DNA of 64,000 nt from Bacteroidales bacterium (GCA_024686335.1 JAILCI010000015.1:1-64000); one strand, 5' to 3'. Counted from the stretch's first letter, positions 1-8,852 are shown. The notes: a model not told the origin generated them from the sequence alone. Program-made: numbers and translations.

Positions 1-90
1 ATGACCGATCTCTACCTCTTGAACTTTTTTTCTCTTGAAGCTCTCACTGAACCTCCGTCTCTGTTTTTCTTCTTTGTTTAGTCTTTCCAT
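1..90 (-). CDS. IS3-type transposase OrfA, N-terminal 30 residues only
   Basis: The minus-strand frame starts at ATG 90 and runs off the left edge. The 30 visible residues are basic (segments MERLNKEEKQRRR and FSESFKRKKVQEVE). They resemble the start of the helix-turn-helix OrfA protein of IS3-family transposases, in which an F-(S/T)-x-x-F-K-x-x-V-like segment precedes the HTH. OrfA and OrfB are usually joined by a -1 frameshift, but that region is not visible. Family assignment rests on this short segment and the TG terminus behind it. Confidence 0.6.
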   Translation of the reverse strand, partial: MERLNKEEKQRRRFSESFKRKKVQEVEIGH

Positions 91-141
91 TGTTAACCTG
101 TTTTTTTACAAAAAACGGTCAAGTTATTTCAGGCATTGACA
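1..141 (-). mobile_element. End of an IS3-family insertion sequence (partial)
   Basis: The first 141 bases look like one terminus of an insertion sequence whose body lies to the left of the window. On the minus strand the putative tip begins TGTCAATGCCTGAAATAACT (141 to 122), a TG-start end as in IS3-family elements, followed by a 51-base leader and a transposase-like reading frame. The other terminus, the frameshift region and any target duplication are outside the window, so the boundary at 141 is inferred from the TG tip and the position of the gene. Confidence 0.6.
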
Positions 142-203
142 CAGTTCAACGATTAAACAATCATTCCATGCTGGAGGCACGATTAATGGGTTCACTAAAT
201 AAT

Positions 204-238
204 TTTCAACTTTCAACTTTCAATTTTCAATTATCAAC
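204..238. repeat. Five tandem heptamers (T-T/A-TCAA-C/T)
   Basis: Five consecutive 7-base units can be read at 204-210, 211-217, 218-224, 225-231 and 232-238: TTTCAAC, TTTCAAC, TTTCAAT, TTTCAAT, TATCAAC. The last unit contains the stop codon of the glycosyltransferase-like gene that ends at 234. A related five-unit array lies at 63926-63960. Confidence 0.7.
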
Positions 239-1307
239 AGAATCTTTCGTTTCTGTGTTGCAAATTATTGCAGATGGTGTAAATTCGTAACAACTCACTT
301 GAAATCTCTTCAAATTTGAACTTATGCAAGGGCTGCAATGCCGCAACGCGTTGCTCTATGGTGGCATACTGCTGGCTGATCTTTAGGATTATCTCTTTGA
401 GTTGACTGGCACTCTCTTTTTCGAGTCGATAGTTGTTCAGCTCGGTTAAAACTCCGTCCACACAGCTGTGTTGCGAATGAATGACTGGCAGACCTTGAGT
501 TATAGCAGCTGCGAAATGACAAGTCTGTCTAATCTCTGTGCCTGGCATTACTACAATGTCATGCTCTCGAAGTGCTGTTAGTATAGAGGCATGGTCTGGA
601 CATGCCAGATGTTTGACATCTGTGGAGGAACTTGCAACAGATGCAGCCTGGCTTGCTAATGCTTCTTGTCCGGCGAGTGTGACGATGCTCAAGGAGATGC
701 TCAGATTCATCTGCCGGATCTCTTTCATCGCCTTCAAAATGAGCGAGGTGTCATCTTTGAAAGAGGCACCTTCGGCAAAATAGAGCAGACGGGGACGCAC
801 TAAAGCTACAGGCTTGTGCTGACTAGCGTTGTCGTGAAATAATGAATCCAGAGGACGGAATAGTGTGCTTGTCTTGCTAAAGAGTTGATCCGCTTGACTG
901 CTCGATATCGCCTGGTTAAATGCTTCGTAAAATTGTGGATGCGGGAAGATGAGTTTGGCGGCATCTTGAAGAATCCTCAATCGATCGGAATGGAATTTGA
1001 GGGACATTCTGCCGACATATTCGATATCATCTTCCGATAGAGAAACGATGTATGGAATCCCATGCTGCTGGTTTAATCTCCAAGCCACAACACCATCCAG
1101 CATCCAGCTGTGAGCGTGTATAAGCTGGAAGGCCGAACTCGTCACCTGCTCAGACGCAATAGAGGGGAGTGCTCCTGGCTCAAAAGTGTCAGGTTGTCCT
1201 CCAGAGGTTTGAAGGATGACAGATTTGGTCTCCTCTCCGGAAAGGTTTTTCAACAGCTCCCAATCGGGGTTGTCTGGGGATTGAATGATGTGCAGAATGT
1301 GAATCAT
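234..1307 (-). CDS. Putative glycosyltransferase (GT4/GT-B-like)
   Basis: A 357-residue protein starting MIHILHIIQSPDN. The N-terminal half has the LIHAHSW motif and a 'GIPYIVSLSEDD' strand-loop as in the acceptor domain of GT-B glycosyltransferases. The C-terminal half has alternating strands and helices with 'DIVVMPGTE' and 'GLPVIHSQHS', the usual place of the donor-binding segment. No signal peptide or membrane segment is seen, so it is probably cytoplasmic, but the substrate cannot be told. It starts two bases after the stop of the deacetylase-like gene, so the two are surely co-transcribed and may act on the same cell-surface polysaccharide. The stop codon lies in a heptamer repeat, so the C-terminus may have been altered by repeat insertion. 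The family call is by fold-level resemblance only. Confidence 0.55.
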   Translation of the reverse strand: MIHILHIIQSPDNPDWELLKNLSGEETKSVILQTSGGQPDTFEPGALPSIASEQVTSSAFQLIHAHSWMLDGVVAWRLNQQHGIPYIVSLSEDDIEYVGRMSLKFHSDRLRILQDAAKLIFPHPQFYEAFNQAISSSQADQLFSKTSTLFRPLDSLFHDNASQHKPVALVRPRLLYFAEGASFKDDTSLILKAMKEIRQMNLSISLSIVTLAGQEALASQAASVASSSTDVKHLACPDHASILTALREHDIVVMPGTEIRQTCHFAAAITQGLPVIHSQHSCVDGVLTELNNYRLEKESASQLKEIILKISQQYATIEQRVAALQPLHKFKFEEISSELLRIYTICNNLQHRNERFC

Positions 1308-1309
1308 CG

Positions 1310-2668
1310 TTATTTGTTATTGCTGATGTGCTCCTGGATGAGCGGTACGTAAAGTTTCTTATAAAGTGGATAGTAATTGCGGCGCAGCAGGTGGTTGTGC
1401 CATAAGATTACGAAGTCTCCCTCCACGTCCATACACTGCCGGTATAGCTTCTGTATTAATTTCTGGCAATCCAGATAGGTGAGTCGCATATAGTCGAAAA
1501 GGGTTCCATCCATTAGGATGAGGGGATGCTCTATGCAGTATGAAGTTTGGTCTTTGACAAGATCATAGAGCGGATATGGGTGGCAGGTTCCACAGCGGAA
1601 TCCAGCGTACTCAGCAAATCCAAGGGTGAAGTCGTCGGTGATGCCACTCTCAACCCAGGCTGTTAACGTGGGAGTCCTATTGTCAGCGCCAGCCTCAAAG
1701 CGTAGATAGTGCTGACGCCCATAAGTGATAGGTTGCCCCGACAGCTCCCGCAATCGCCATGTCTCTTGCAAGAGTCGTTCAGGTTTGTCGAAACTTGGGT
1801 AACTGCCATGGATACCCACGGTTTTACCAGCATCAACCACCATCTTCCAGGCCGCAGCCGCCTCCTTTTGACGGATGTCATAGGCCATGCCAGCATCTTC
1901 ACTTGTCATCGACTGGAAGAAGAAAATGGAAGGTAGCTCTTTCTCAAGCTCTAATAAGTCGGCGATAGCTGTGATGTATGGATCATGACAACTGTTCTGT
2001 TTCCATTCGCGATACTCTCGCAGAGACTCTTTGACTACTCTAGGCTTGTGGTTGATGAGCAGGTCGCGACCGAAGATGGATTTGTAGGCCTGCCAACGAC
2101 TGTGAAAGCGCATCAGATGATCGATATCGTGTGTGGGGATTAGTTGCCCTTGTCTCTTTTGCAATTTATGAGCAGGAAAACCAGCCTCCAATAATTTCTG
2201 ACGCAGTAGCATCGCATATTCGTCCACCAGAGGTACGTCAATAAGTCCGTAATGAAAAACTATGCTGTCATAATATCGGAAACGTCCGTGAAAGTCACGC
2301 TTGCCTGTCAATGTCTCTTCTTTGCGAGATAGCAACAAAAAACTAGGCGTGATAATGTCAAAATAGAAATTGATATGCTTATCCTGAATGGTAATCTCTT
2401 CAGATGTGTGATGCGAAGGTTTGAAGACAATAATCTCATTCGTGTGGTCGCTCTTTTCCTCAAGGTCTGAAACGGCCAACTTTCCTTTCAGAAGTGCTGC
2501 TTCTTCTTGTTTGTTCAGCAAAGGGATGGTCAAACTGAAGCCATCCTGCATATGGATGGTGAGCGTCTTTCCTTCGATGGCAAAGTCCGTAACAAAGTCT
2601 TCCGTGTGGGGTAGAGCCACACGGAAGAGCTGTCGGATAGTGTATTCTATGGCGTTATGTGATAGCAC
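1310..2668 (-). CDS. Polysaccharide-deacetylase-like protein
   Basis: A 452-residue protein with no obvious signal peptide. Residues 1-150 form a beta-rich N-terminal part. The motif THDIDH at about 179-184 matches the first NodB motif (T-x-D-D/H-D) of carbohydrate esterase family 4-like proteins, and HGSYPSF at about 287 resembles the metal-binding H-x-x-x-S motif. A late HNHLL segment supplies another histidine. Bacteroidetes have a family of such proteins with a conserved N-terminal extension next to surface-polysaccharide genes. It lies 8 bases after the ypfJ-like gene and 2 bases before the glycosyltransferase-like gene. Deacetylase activity is inferred from motifs; the substrate is unknown. 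Confidence 0.65.
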   Translation of the reverse strand: MLSHNAIEYTIRQLFRVALPHTEDFVTDFAIEGKTLTIHMQDGFSLTIPLLNKQEEAALLKGKLAVSDLEEKSDHTNEIIVFKPSHHTSEEITIQDKHINFYFDIITPSFLLLSRKEETLTGKRDFHGRFRYYDSIVFHYGLIDVPLVDEYAMLLRQKLLEAGFPAHKLQKRQGQLIPTHDIDHLMRFHSRWQAYKSIFGRDLLINHKPRVVKESLREYREWKQNSCHDPYITAIADLLELEKELPSIFFFQSMTSEDAGMAYDIRQKEAAAAWKMVVDAGKTVGIHGSYPSFDKPERLLQETWRLRELSGQPITYGRQHYLRFEAGADNRTPTLTAWVESGITDDFTLGFAEYAGFRCGTCHPYPLYDLVKDQTSYCIEHPLILMDGTLFDYMRLTYLDCQKLIQKLYRQCMDVEGDFVILWHNHLLRRNYYPLYKKLYVPLIQEHISNNK

Positions 2669-2676
2669 GGTATCGA

Positions 2677-3537
2677 CTACAAGTTGCTATATCCAACAGA
2701 AAATGTGTCGCCACCGTAGATGTCGCCAGACTGAAGACCTTTCTTCAGCCAACGGATACGCTGCTCAGAGGTGCCGTGGTTGAAGCTCTCAGGCATGGTA
2801 CGGCCGTATGCCTTTTTCTGCAGGTAGTCATCGCCAATCTTTGAAGCGGTAGTAATACCTTCCTCGATATCACCCTCTTCCAACGAGCTGAAACGGCTGT
2901 GATCATGATGCGCCCAGACGCCAGCCAAGTAGTCAGCTTGTAACTCAATGCAGACGCTGATTTTGTTGCTTTCAGTCTTGCTAACCTGTGCCATTTTGTT
3001 GTGAGCGGCTGAGAGGGTTCCTAACAGGTTCTGCACGTGGTGGCCAATCTCATGCGCAATGACGTATGCATATGCAAAGTCGCCGTCAGCCCCAATCTGC
3101 TCTTTCATTGTCATGAAGAACGACAGGTCGATGTAGACTGTCTGGTCTGCTGAGCAGTAGAATGGTCCTACCGATGAGGTGGCATTGCCGCAACCGGATT
3201 GTACGCTGTTGGTGAACAAAACCAACTTCGGCGGTTGATATGTCTTGCCAATTTTCTTGAATTCTTGTGTCCAGATATCTTCTGTAGCAGCCAAGATCTT
3301 TTTGGTGAAAACAACTAATGAGTCCTCTTCCGGTGTGGAGACATGTGTGCTCTCAGTTTGGGTTTGCTGTTGCTGGTTACTCATTCTTTGGAGCAGTTCC
3401 ATAGGGTTGTTACCAGTTAACAGAGCAATGATGAGGATAATGATGATACCACCGCATCCTAAACCAACTTTTGTTCCAGTTGATCCGCCACGGCGGTCTT
3501 CAACATTTTGACTTTCTCTTCTTCCTGATAGATTCAT
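2677..3537 (-). CDS. ypfJ: YpfJ-type neutral zinc metallopeptidase
   Basis: A 286-residue membrane-anchored protein of the YpfJ/KPN_02809 family. An N-terminal cytoplasmic stretch with RR and RRGG is followed by one membrane segment (about residues 25-41, GIIIILIIALL). The catalytic HEIGHH motif is at about 162-167 and ELQADYLAG downstream supplies the third ligand glutamate, as in gluzincin-like peptidases. Length and start (MNLSGRRESQN) fit the family. The physiological substrate is unknown in all species. It follows the alpha/beta hydrolase by 23 bases in the same minus-strand run. Confidence 0.88.
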   Translation of the reverse strand: MNLSGRRESQNVEDRRGGSTGTKVGLGCGGIIIILIIALLTGNNPMELLQRMSNQQQQTQTESTHVSTPEEDSLVVFTKKILAATEDIWTQEFKKIGKTYQPPKLVLFTNSVQSGCGNATSSVGPFYCSADQTVYIDLSFFMTMKEQIGADGDFAYAYVIAHEIGHHVQNLLGTLSAAHNKMAQVSKTESNKISVCIELQADYLAGVWAHHDHSRFSSLEEGDIEEGITTASKIGDDYLQKKAYGRTMPESFNHGTSEQRIRWLKKGLQSGDIYGGDTFSVGYSNL

Positions 3538-3560
3538 TGTTTTAAGTTTTATGTGATTAA

Positions 3561-5000
3561 TTATTTGTTGAGATTCGGTTGATTATAGTTGAGCCAGTCA
3601 GTGATTAACTTCAACACATCAGGCTTAATAGTCTCTTCAATCTTTCCATATTCTTCAGGACTACCTGACTGGCATGTTTGCAGCAGATGATTTGCTCCTG
3701 GAATCATACGGTAGGTCCTATATGCCAACGGGGAGTTTGTGAAAGAGTATTCAGTCCTTTTTGAGTCTTTCTCAAGATACTCTCGCATGAGTTGGAGTGT
3801 CTTTTCAGCTTCCACCTGGAGGTCTAACTGTCCGTTTATTGCTAAAAGAGGGCAGGTCACTTGTTGGATGTATGTTTTGGGGTCCAGATGAAAAAGGATA
3901 TAGAACCAAGGGGAACAGAGTGTCTTTATAGCCGTATATTGTTCTGTTTGGATGTTTAAGTCTTTATTTAATTGCTTTATATAACGTCCTGCTCCTCTGT
4001 CGATATATTTTCTCATCCGTTGCATAGCTTTCTCGCGGGTGGGAGCCTTTTCGACGATGGCATAGAGGCGGTCGGATTCAGCAGTACTTTTGGCTGCCTC
4101 TTCGCAGGTGTTGCCGGAAGCCATGAGGATAGCGTTGTTCTGATATACCAAAATCTGCCTGATAGGTTGTGCCACGCCGCCAAGGGTGATGATGAAGTCT
4201 ACGGGGCGTTTGCTGTTGGTAAGGTACGCAACGAGACTTCCTTCACTGTGCCCCAGCAGACCTACAGGCATGCCTTGCAACTGCGGATGCTGGGCAAGGG
4301 TGTCCATAATCTTGACAACCACGTCAGAGAAGTCAACGGTCGTGGCATTCTGGAAGACGGCCTGTGGCAGATCATCATAACGGTAGACAGCATAGCCTTC
4401 GCGAGTCAGGGCGTCAGCAATTACCTTGAAGGGCTTGTGCCCTAAGATTGCTTCGTCTCTATCCTGCCAACCGGAACCAGATATGAGGATGACCAGTGCT
4501 TTTGCAGGTGTGGTAGGCAATGTCAATGTGCCTGATACGTAGTCGTAACGTCCTTTAGGCTCTTTGATGTTAATTTCCTCTTCGCTGTATGGATATGGCG
4601 GTTGCGGTTCTTGTGGTCGTTTTAAAGTCTTGCGCTCATGACTTGGTGTCAACGTTAGCGAGAATTCTCTGCCTTGTTTAAAAATTCCCACAATTTCTTT
4701 ACCGTCTGCAGACAATTTGCCTATAAATGAAGCGTATAACGAATTGATTTTCCATGAGAGCGTACTGTCTTTCCATGATGCTTTGTCGGCAGAAATTCCG
4801 AACGCATATTGGTCAGGACTGTCCAACTCTACTAGAAGTGTATCGCCTTGTTCCACAAAGACTCCAATGGTCAAGGAGTCGGTGCCAATATGGAGCATGC
4901 CTTCCCAATACCCGGAGATGTTCTGCGCACGAAGACCTGCTGAAGTGAGTGTCAGCAGTAAGAACAGAAGGGTTTGTATTATGGAGGGGCGTCTATTCAT
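3561..5000 (-). CDS. Secreted alpha/beta hydrolase
   Basis: About 479 residues from ATG at 5000. This start is preferred to one 19 codons upstream because it gives a clean signal peptide (MNRRPSIIQ, hydrophobic LLFLLLTL, then LRAQ cleavage) and because the ATG overlaps the Nudix stop as ATGAATAG, suggesting translational coupling. Residues 25-130 form a beta-rich N-terminal domain found in Bacteroidetes serine hydrolases. The hydrolase domain follows, with the nucleophile elbow GHSEGS near 250-255 and a late histidine in GANHLLQ. It probably acts in the periplasm as an esterase or peptidase; the substrate is unknown. Confidence 0.8.
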   Translation of the reverse strand: MNRRPSIIQTLLFLLLTLTSAGLRAQNISGYWEGMLHIGTDSLTIGVFVEQGDTLLVELDSPDQYAFGISADKASWKDSTLSWKINSLYASFIGKLSADGKEIVGIFKQGREFSLTLTPSHERKTLKRPQEPQPPYPYSEEEINIKEPKGRYDYVSGTLTLPTTPAKALVILISGSGWQDRDEAILGHKPFKVIADALTREGYAVYRYDDLPQAVFQNATTVDFSDVVVKIMDTLAQHPQLQGMPVGLLGHSEGSLVAYLTNSKRPVDFIITLGGVAQPIRQILVYQNNAILMASGNTCEEAAKSTAESDRLYAIVEKAPTREKAMQRMRKYIDRGAGRYIKQLNKDLNIQTEQYTAIKTLCSPWFYILFHLDPKTYIQQVTCPLLAINGQLDLQVEAEKTLQLMREYLEKDSKRTEYSFTNSPLAYRTYRMIPGANHLLQTCQSGSPEEYGKIEETIKPDVLKLITDWLNYNQPNLNK

Positions 5001-5421
5001 TGGTTTCGGAGTAGTCTTGCCATAATTTGATGAGGGTGGGGAAGGAGTTTTCCTCAAGCAGCTGGCCTACTTTTTCTTGCGGAACCCATACCGCTTGCTC
5101 GATATCCTCTTCTGTCTGTGGCTGCAGCGTCTGAATAGGTGCGGTCATGCGATACCAGTGGGTGTGCTTAAGGATTGGGGTGTCATTGAGCGTGTATGTG
5201 TGCTCGGTCATCGGCAAGGCAACGCCAAGTTGAAGACCGTGCACGCCAGTCTCCTCGGTTACCTCACGTATGGCGGCATCTTCCCATGACTCGCCTGCTT
5301 CGACCTTACCTTTCGGAAAATCCCATTTTTGTCGCCGGAAAATCATCAGGATTTCGTTTTTTTCATTTTTTACGACACCTCCGGCTGCGTCTATGATAGT
5401 ATATTGTTGTGATTTACACAT
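4993..5421 (-). CDS. Nudix hydrolase
   Basis: A 142-residue single-domain Nudix protein. The box runs from G38 to V60 and keeps all key positions (GKVEAGE, then REVTEETGV), so hydrolysis of a nucleoside diphosphate-linked compound is expected. FRRQKWDFPKG before the box is typical of the diadenosine-polyphosphate/NTP-type group, but substrate cannot be assigned. It is first in the minus-strand run 5421-234 and has a Bacteroidetes-type promoter upstream. Its stop overlaps the start of the alpha/beta hydrolase. Confidence 0.88.
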   Translation of the reverse strand: MCKSQQYTIIDAAGGVVKNEKNEILMIFRRQKWDFPKGKVEAGESWEDAAIREVTEETGVHGLQLGVALPMTEHTYTLNDTPILKHTHWYRMTAPIQTLQPQTEEDIEQAVWVPQEKVGQLLEENSFPTLIKLWQDYSETNE

Positions 5422-5447
5422 CTTTTTCTACAAAATTCGGAACAAGC

Positions 5448-5456
5448 GCAAAAATA
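5448..5456 (-). promoter_or_regulatory. -7 element of the Nudix-hydrolase operon
   Basis: On the minus strand this reads TATTTTTGC, matching the Bacteroidetes TAnnTTTG -7 box, 27 bases before the Nudix start codon. No convincing TTTG -33 element is seen upstream. Confidence 0.6.
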
Positions 5457-5537
5457 ATAAAAAAATGAAAAAATTATCATCATACATCTATTAAAAAAAT
5501 ACAAATATAATTCCTTATTTTTTGAAGATAAATGCGT

Positions 5538-5546
5538 ATTTTTGCA
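5538..5546 (+). promoter_or_regulatory. -7 element of the RNA methyltransferase gene
   Basis: TATTTTTGC lies 13 bases before ATG 5560, implying a leader of under ten bases. This also rules out the in-frame TTG at 5542 as the start, because it sits inside the promoter box. Confidence 0.65.
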
Positions 5547-5559
5547 GCCGTTACGAATT

Positions 5560-6729
5560 ATGGAAAAGACTGAATATTTTATTGCGAAGACATTTGCCAA
5601 TCTAGAGCCGCTATTGGCTGAGGAACTTACCGCTCTGGGTGCACAGAATTGCCAGATCATGAGTCGCGCTGTGGCCTTTGAGGGCGACATGGCTATGATG
5701 TACCGCGCCAACTATTTCTGTCGCACGGCGTTGCGTATCCTGTGGCGCCAAAGTAAGTTCACTTTTGTCAACAACCGACAGTTCTATGAGCAGATCTTCG
5801 ACTTCCCGGCAGAACATTTCTTGCGCGAAGATGGTACCTTGGTAGTCCACGCCACAAATGTGGATAGCATCTTCAAGACACCGCTTTATGCTTCATTACT
5901 GGCTAAAGATGCTATCTGCGACCGCTTTAGAGATAAATATAATGAGCGTCCTTCAGTTGATAAGGAGGATCCCGATGTTCAGTTCTTTTTGCATGTCTAT
6001 AAGAATGAAGCCCAACTGTTTGTGGATAGTTCCGGTGAGTCGTTGCACAAACGTGGATACAAGCTGCGTAACCATCCGGCTCCTATCAACGAGGTGGTGG
6101 CTGCCGCTATGATTAAGCTTTCAGGCTGGCATGGCGAGTGCGACTTCATCGATCCGATGTGTGGAGGTGGTACTCTGATCGTGGAGGCTGCCATGCAGGC
6201 TCTTAACATTCCTGCAGGATTCTTCCGCCGTGAGTACGGATTCATGAGATGGAAAAACTTTGATAAGGAACTCTGGAAGGCTGTCCGCAAGGAAGCTGAC
6301 ATTCGCGACGATGTGCCTATCGACTTCTATGGTTCCGACATCAATGGCCGTTTCCTCGATATCGCCGAGTCCAACATCATCTCTGCGCGCCTGAAAGATT
6401 TCGTGAAATTGGCTCGTAAAGATGTCGTCACTACCAAGCCCGTCCGTACTCCTGCCGTTGTGATGATGAACCCTCCGTACGGAGAGCGCCTTCAGGTCGA
6501 TGACCTCTCTGAACTTTATGCAAGCATAGGTTCTACCCTGAAACACAATTATTCGGGTTGTCGTGCGTTTATTATCAGTTCGGATACTGATGCGTTGAAA
6601 GCCATAGGCTTGCATCCATTTTTGCAGAAGACTTTGTACAATGGCCCCATCGAGTGTCGTTATGTCGGTTACGAACTCTTCTCAGGTGATCGCAAAGCAC
6701 ATGTTATTAACAAGAAGTCTAAACAATAG
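5560..6729 (+). CDS. THUMP-domain class I RNA methyltransferase (RlmL N-domain/YpsC-like)
   Basis: A 389-residue S-adenosylmethionine-dependent methyltransferase. The N-terminal 150 residues carry the THUMP RNA-binding fold (EYFIAKTFANLEPLLAEEL start), and the C-terminal Rossmann domain has DPMCGGGTL (motif I, about 198-206) and the catalytic NPPYGERL at about 303. This architecture matches the N-terminal half of E. coli RlmL and Bacillus YpsC, which methylate a guanine of 23S rRNA. The ATG at 5560 is chosen because the upstream TTG falls inside the promoter. The next gene starts directly after its stop. rRNA as target is inferred from the family. Confidence 0.85.
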   Translation: MEKTEYFIAKTFANLEPLLAEELTALGAQNCQIMSRAVAFEGDMAMMYRANYFCRTALRILWRQSKFTFVNNRQFYEQIFDFPAEHFLREDGTLVVHATNVDSIFKTPLYASLLAKDAICDRFRDKYNERPSVDKEDPDVQFFLHVYKNEAQLFVDSSGESLHKRGYKLRNHPAPINEVVAAAMIKLSGWHGECDFIDPMCGGGTLIVEAAMQALNIPAGFFRREYGFMRWKNFDKELWKAVRKEADIRDDVPIDFYGSDINGRFLDIAESNIISARLKDFVKLARKDVVTTKPVRTPAVVMMNPPYGERLQVDDLSELYASIGSTLKHNYSGCRAFIISSDTDALKAIGLHPFLQKTLYNGPIECRYVGYELFSGDRKAHVINKKSKQ

Positions 6730-7815
6730 ATGAAAAAGATATTGATCGCAACGGTTCTGCTGTTCTGGATGGTCTGCGGATTTGCCCAGGGCAAGTACAG
6801 CAACGAGTTTCTCTCGTTGGGTGTCGGTGCACGTGGACTAGCCATGGCTAATTCCATGACTGCCATCTCCGATGATGTCACCGCTGCCTACTGGAACCCT
6901 GCCGGATTGAGTCGCATGTCAAAACGATACGAATTGGCGTTGATGCATGCCGAATATTTCGCTGGCATCGCTAAATACGACTATGCCGGTTTAGGTTTTA
7001 AGATTGACGATCGTTCCACCGTTGCTCTTTCCTATATTCGCTTTGGTGTTGATAATATTATGAACACCACGGAATTGATTGATGCACAGGGGAATGTGGA
7101 CTATGACCGAATAACCTATTTTTCTGCTGCTGACAATGCTATCCTGCTGAGTTACGCTTATAATTTTGCCAATGTAAAGGGTCTGTCGTTAGGCGCCAAT
7201 GCTAAAATTATCACGCGAGGAATAGGCAAATTCGCTAGGTCGTGGGGTTTTGGTCTCGATTTCGGACTACAATATAATAATAAAGGTTGGCAGGCGGGTG
7301 CTGTACTGCGTGATGGCACTTCTACCTTCAATGCATGGCGTTATCAGCTAAGCGATGAGGTTGTGGAGGTGTTTGAACAGACTGGCAATGAGATTCCTGA
7401 GAATGGCTTGGAGTTGACAATCCCGAAACTGTTGCTCGGTGGCGCTAAGCGTTTTGAGATGGGCAAGGGATTCAATGGAACTGTGGCCTTGGATTTCGAC
7501 TGTACTTTTGATGGTAAACGTAACACTTTGATACGTAGCAATGTGTTAAGCATAGATCCGCATCTGGGTGTGGAGTTCGCCTATAAGAAAATTGTGGCGC
7601 TGCGGGCAGGTGTCGGCAACTTCCAATGGGAACCCAATTTTGACGGTCGTAACAAAATGACGCTCCAAATCAATTTGGGCCTCGGCGTCTGTATTAAGAA
7701 TATAGTGAGTATCGATTATGCTTTCACGGATCTTGGGAACCTTTCTATAGCCCAATATTCGCATGTCTTTTCACTGAAGGTGGCAATAGATCGTTTTAAG
7801 AAGAATATTCAATAG
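6730..7815 (+). CDS. PorV/PorQ-family outer-membrane protein
   Basis: A 361-residue protein with a signal peptide (MKKILIATVLLFWMVCGFAQ). It then has the hallmark start of the PorV/PorQ family: FLSLGVGARGLAMANS followed by AAYWNPAGLS. The rest is amphipathic beta-strand sequence with aromatic ends (for example YKKIVALRAGVGNF), fitting a FadL-like outer-membrane barrel. PorV and PorQ serve the type IX secretion system (shuttle and attachment complex). T9SS cargo proteins exist elsewhere in this window, so a T9SS-linked role is plausible, but this paralogue is not necessarily PorV itself. It directly follows the methyltransferase stop. Confidence 0.75.
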   Translation: MKKILIATVLLFWMVCGFAQGKYSNEFLSLGVGARGLAMANSMTAISDDVTAAYWNPAGLSRMSKRYELALMHAEYFAGIAKYDYAGLGFKIDDRSTVALSYIRFGVDNIMNTTELIDAQGNVDYDRITYFSAADNAILLSYAYNFANVKGLSLGANAKIITRGIGKFARSWGFGLDFGLQYNNKGWQAGAVLRDGTSTFNAWRYQLSDEVVEVFEQTGNEIPENGLELTIPKLLLGGAKRFEMGKGFNGTVALDFDCTFDGKRNTLIRSNVLSIDPHLGVEFAYKKIVALRAGVGNFQWEPNFDGRNKMTLQINLGLGVCIKNIVSIDYAFTDLGNLSIAQYSHVFSLKVAIDRFKKNIQ

Positions 7816-7830
7816 CTTAAATAAATAATT

Positions 7831-8661
7831 ATGACAATAGAAAATTATCCCTACACAACTGAGCAGATTGCACATCGTCTTCAGATAGTGCATCAGCGTC
7901 CCAATCCGCTGTCTGAGCAAGACATGTATCGTTTTATTCTGAGTAGTATTGACCTTACCACACTTGAAGGAACCGACAATGACCAGGTGGTAACCGAACT
8001 GTGTCAGAAAGCACTTGATTTCAAACAGCAGAAAAATTGTATGCCTGCGGCTGTATGTGTTTACCCTCCATTTGTATATACGGCAGCAAAAGTGTTGCAA
8101 GGAAATCCCATTACGGTGGCCTCTGTCGCAGGAGCTTTCCCAGCAGGACAGTCTCCCATTGATGTCAAGGTTGCAGAGGTGCGCTATGCCGTGGAACAGG
8201 GTGCAGATGAGATTGATATGGTCATCTCCCGTGGTACCTTCCTGAAAGGTGATTATCAGACTGTTTATGATGAGATTCGCCAAATTAAAGAGGCTTGTAA
8301 GACTGCCAAGTTGAAGGTCATCTTGGAAACTGGCGAACTGAAGACTCCGAAGAACATCTTTATTGCCTCACAGATAGCCATTGATGCTGGTGCTGACTTT
8401 ATCAAGACTTCCACGGGTAAGATTGCGGTCAACGCAACGCCGGAAGCCTTCATTGTGATGATGGATGCCATCAAGTTCCATCACCAGAATACAGGCAAAA
8501 TGGTGGGCATTAAAGCTGCTGGCGGCATCTCTGATCCCGACACAGCAATCTATTATGTGAAACTTCTTCACAATGTGCTAGGTAGCGATTGGATGAATCG
8601 CGATCACTTCCGTATTGGTGCTAGCCGTTTGGCGACAAAAGTCTTCGAAAAAATCCAATAA
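7831..8661 (+). CDS. deoC: Deoxyribose-phosphate aldolase
   Basis: A 276-residue DeoC, which reversibly cleaves 2-deoxyribose-5-phosphate to glyceraldehyde-3-phosphate and acetaldehyde in deoxynucleoside catabolism. The Schiff-base lysine is in FIKTSTGK (about K192), and the second active-site lysine in GIKAAGG (about K228); EIDMVIS also fits the family. It is slightly longer than the short bacterial form (about 220-260), with an N-terminal extension, as in the 'DeoC type 2' group. It lies 15 bases after the PorV-like gene. Confidence 0.93.
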   Translation: MTIENYPYTTEQIAHRLQIVHQRPNPLSEQDMYRFILSSIDLTTLEGTDNDQVVTELCQKALDFKQQKNCMPAAVCVYPPFVYTAAKVLQGNPITVASVAGAFPAGQSPIDVKVAEVRYAVEQGADEIDMVISRGTFLKGDYQTVYDEIRQIKEACKTAKLKVILETGELKTPKNIFIASQIAIDAGADFIKTSTGKIAVNATPEAFIVMMDAIKFHHQNTGKMVGIKAAGGISDPDTAIYYVKLLHNVLGSDWMNRDHFRIGASRLATKVFEKIQ

Positions 8662-8716
8662 TTCCATCCGAATTATCTGTTATTCATTTAGATGGACTAG
8701 ATTTGTGGTCTGACTG

Positions 8717-8731
8717 GGTCTTCGGGAGACC
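8717..8731 (+). terminator. Possible weak hairpin after deoC
   Basis: GGTCT-TCGGG-AGACC forms a 5-bp stem with a 5-base loop 55 bases after the deoC stop. No strong T-run follows, so termination is uncertain. Confidence 0.3.
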
Positions 8732-8803
8732 TACTATTTAATTATAAAAACGGGACTGTTAAAAAAAAAATCCGTAAAGTGAAGAAATTGAATAAATTAT
8801 TTG

Positions 8804-8811
8804 TATTTTTG
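8804..8811 (+). promoter_or_regulatory. -7 element of the HU gene
   Basis: TATTTTTG followed by C lies 41 bases before the HU start codon. The leader after it is almost pure A/T with long A-runs, as is usual for highly expressed Bacteroidetes genes. Confidence 0.6.
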
Positions 8812-8852
8812 CCGTCCCAAAAAAAACCAAAAAAATTTAAATTATCATTATT

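Noticed and set aside
1310-5421. A mobile or defence island formed by the minus-strand run near the insertion sequence
   Set aside because: The genes are ordinary hydrolases and envelope enzymes with composition like the rest. Nothing resembles integrases, toxins or restriction genes apart from the insertion-sequence end.
8750-8770. AAAAACGGGACTGT before the HU gene, matching half of the aqpZ terminator
   Set aside because: The complementary arm is missing here, so it cannot form that hairpin. The shared 13 bases may be chance or a terminator remnant.
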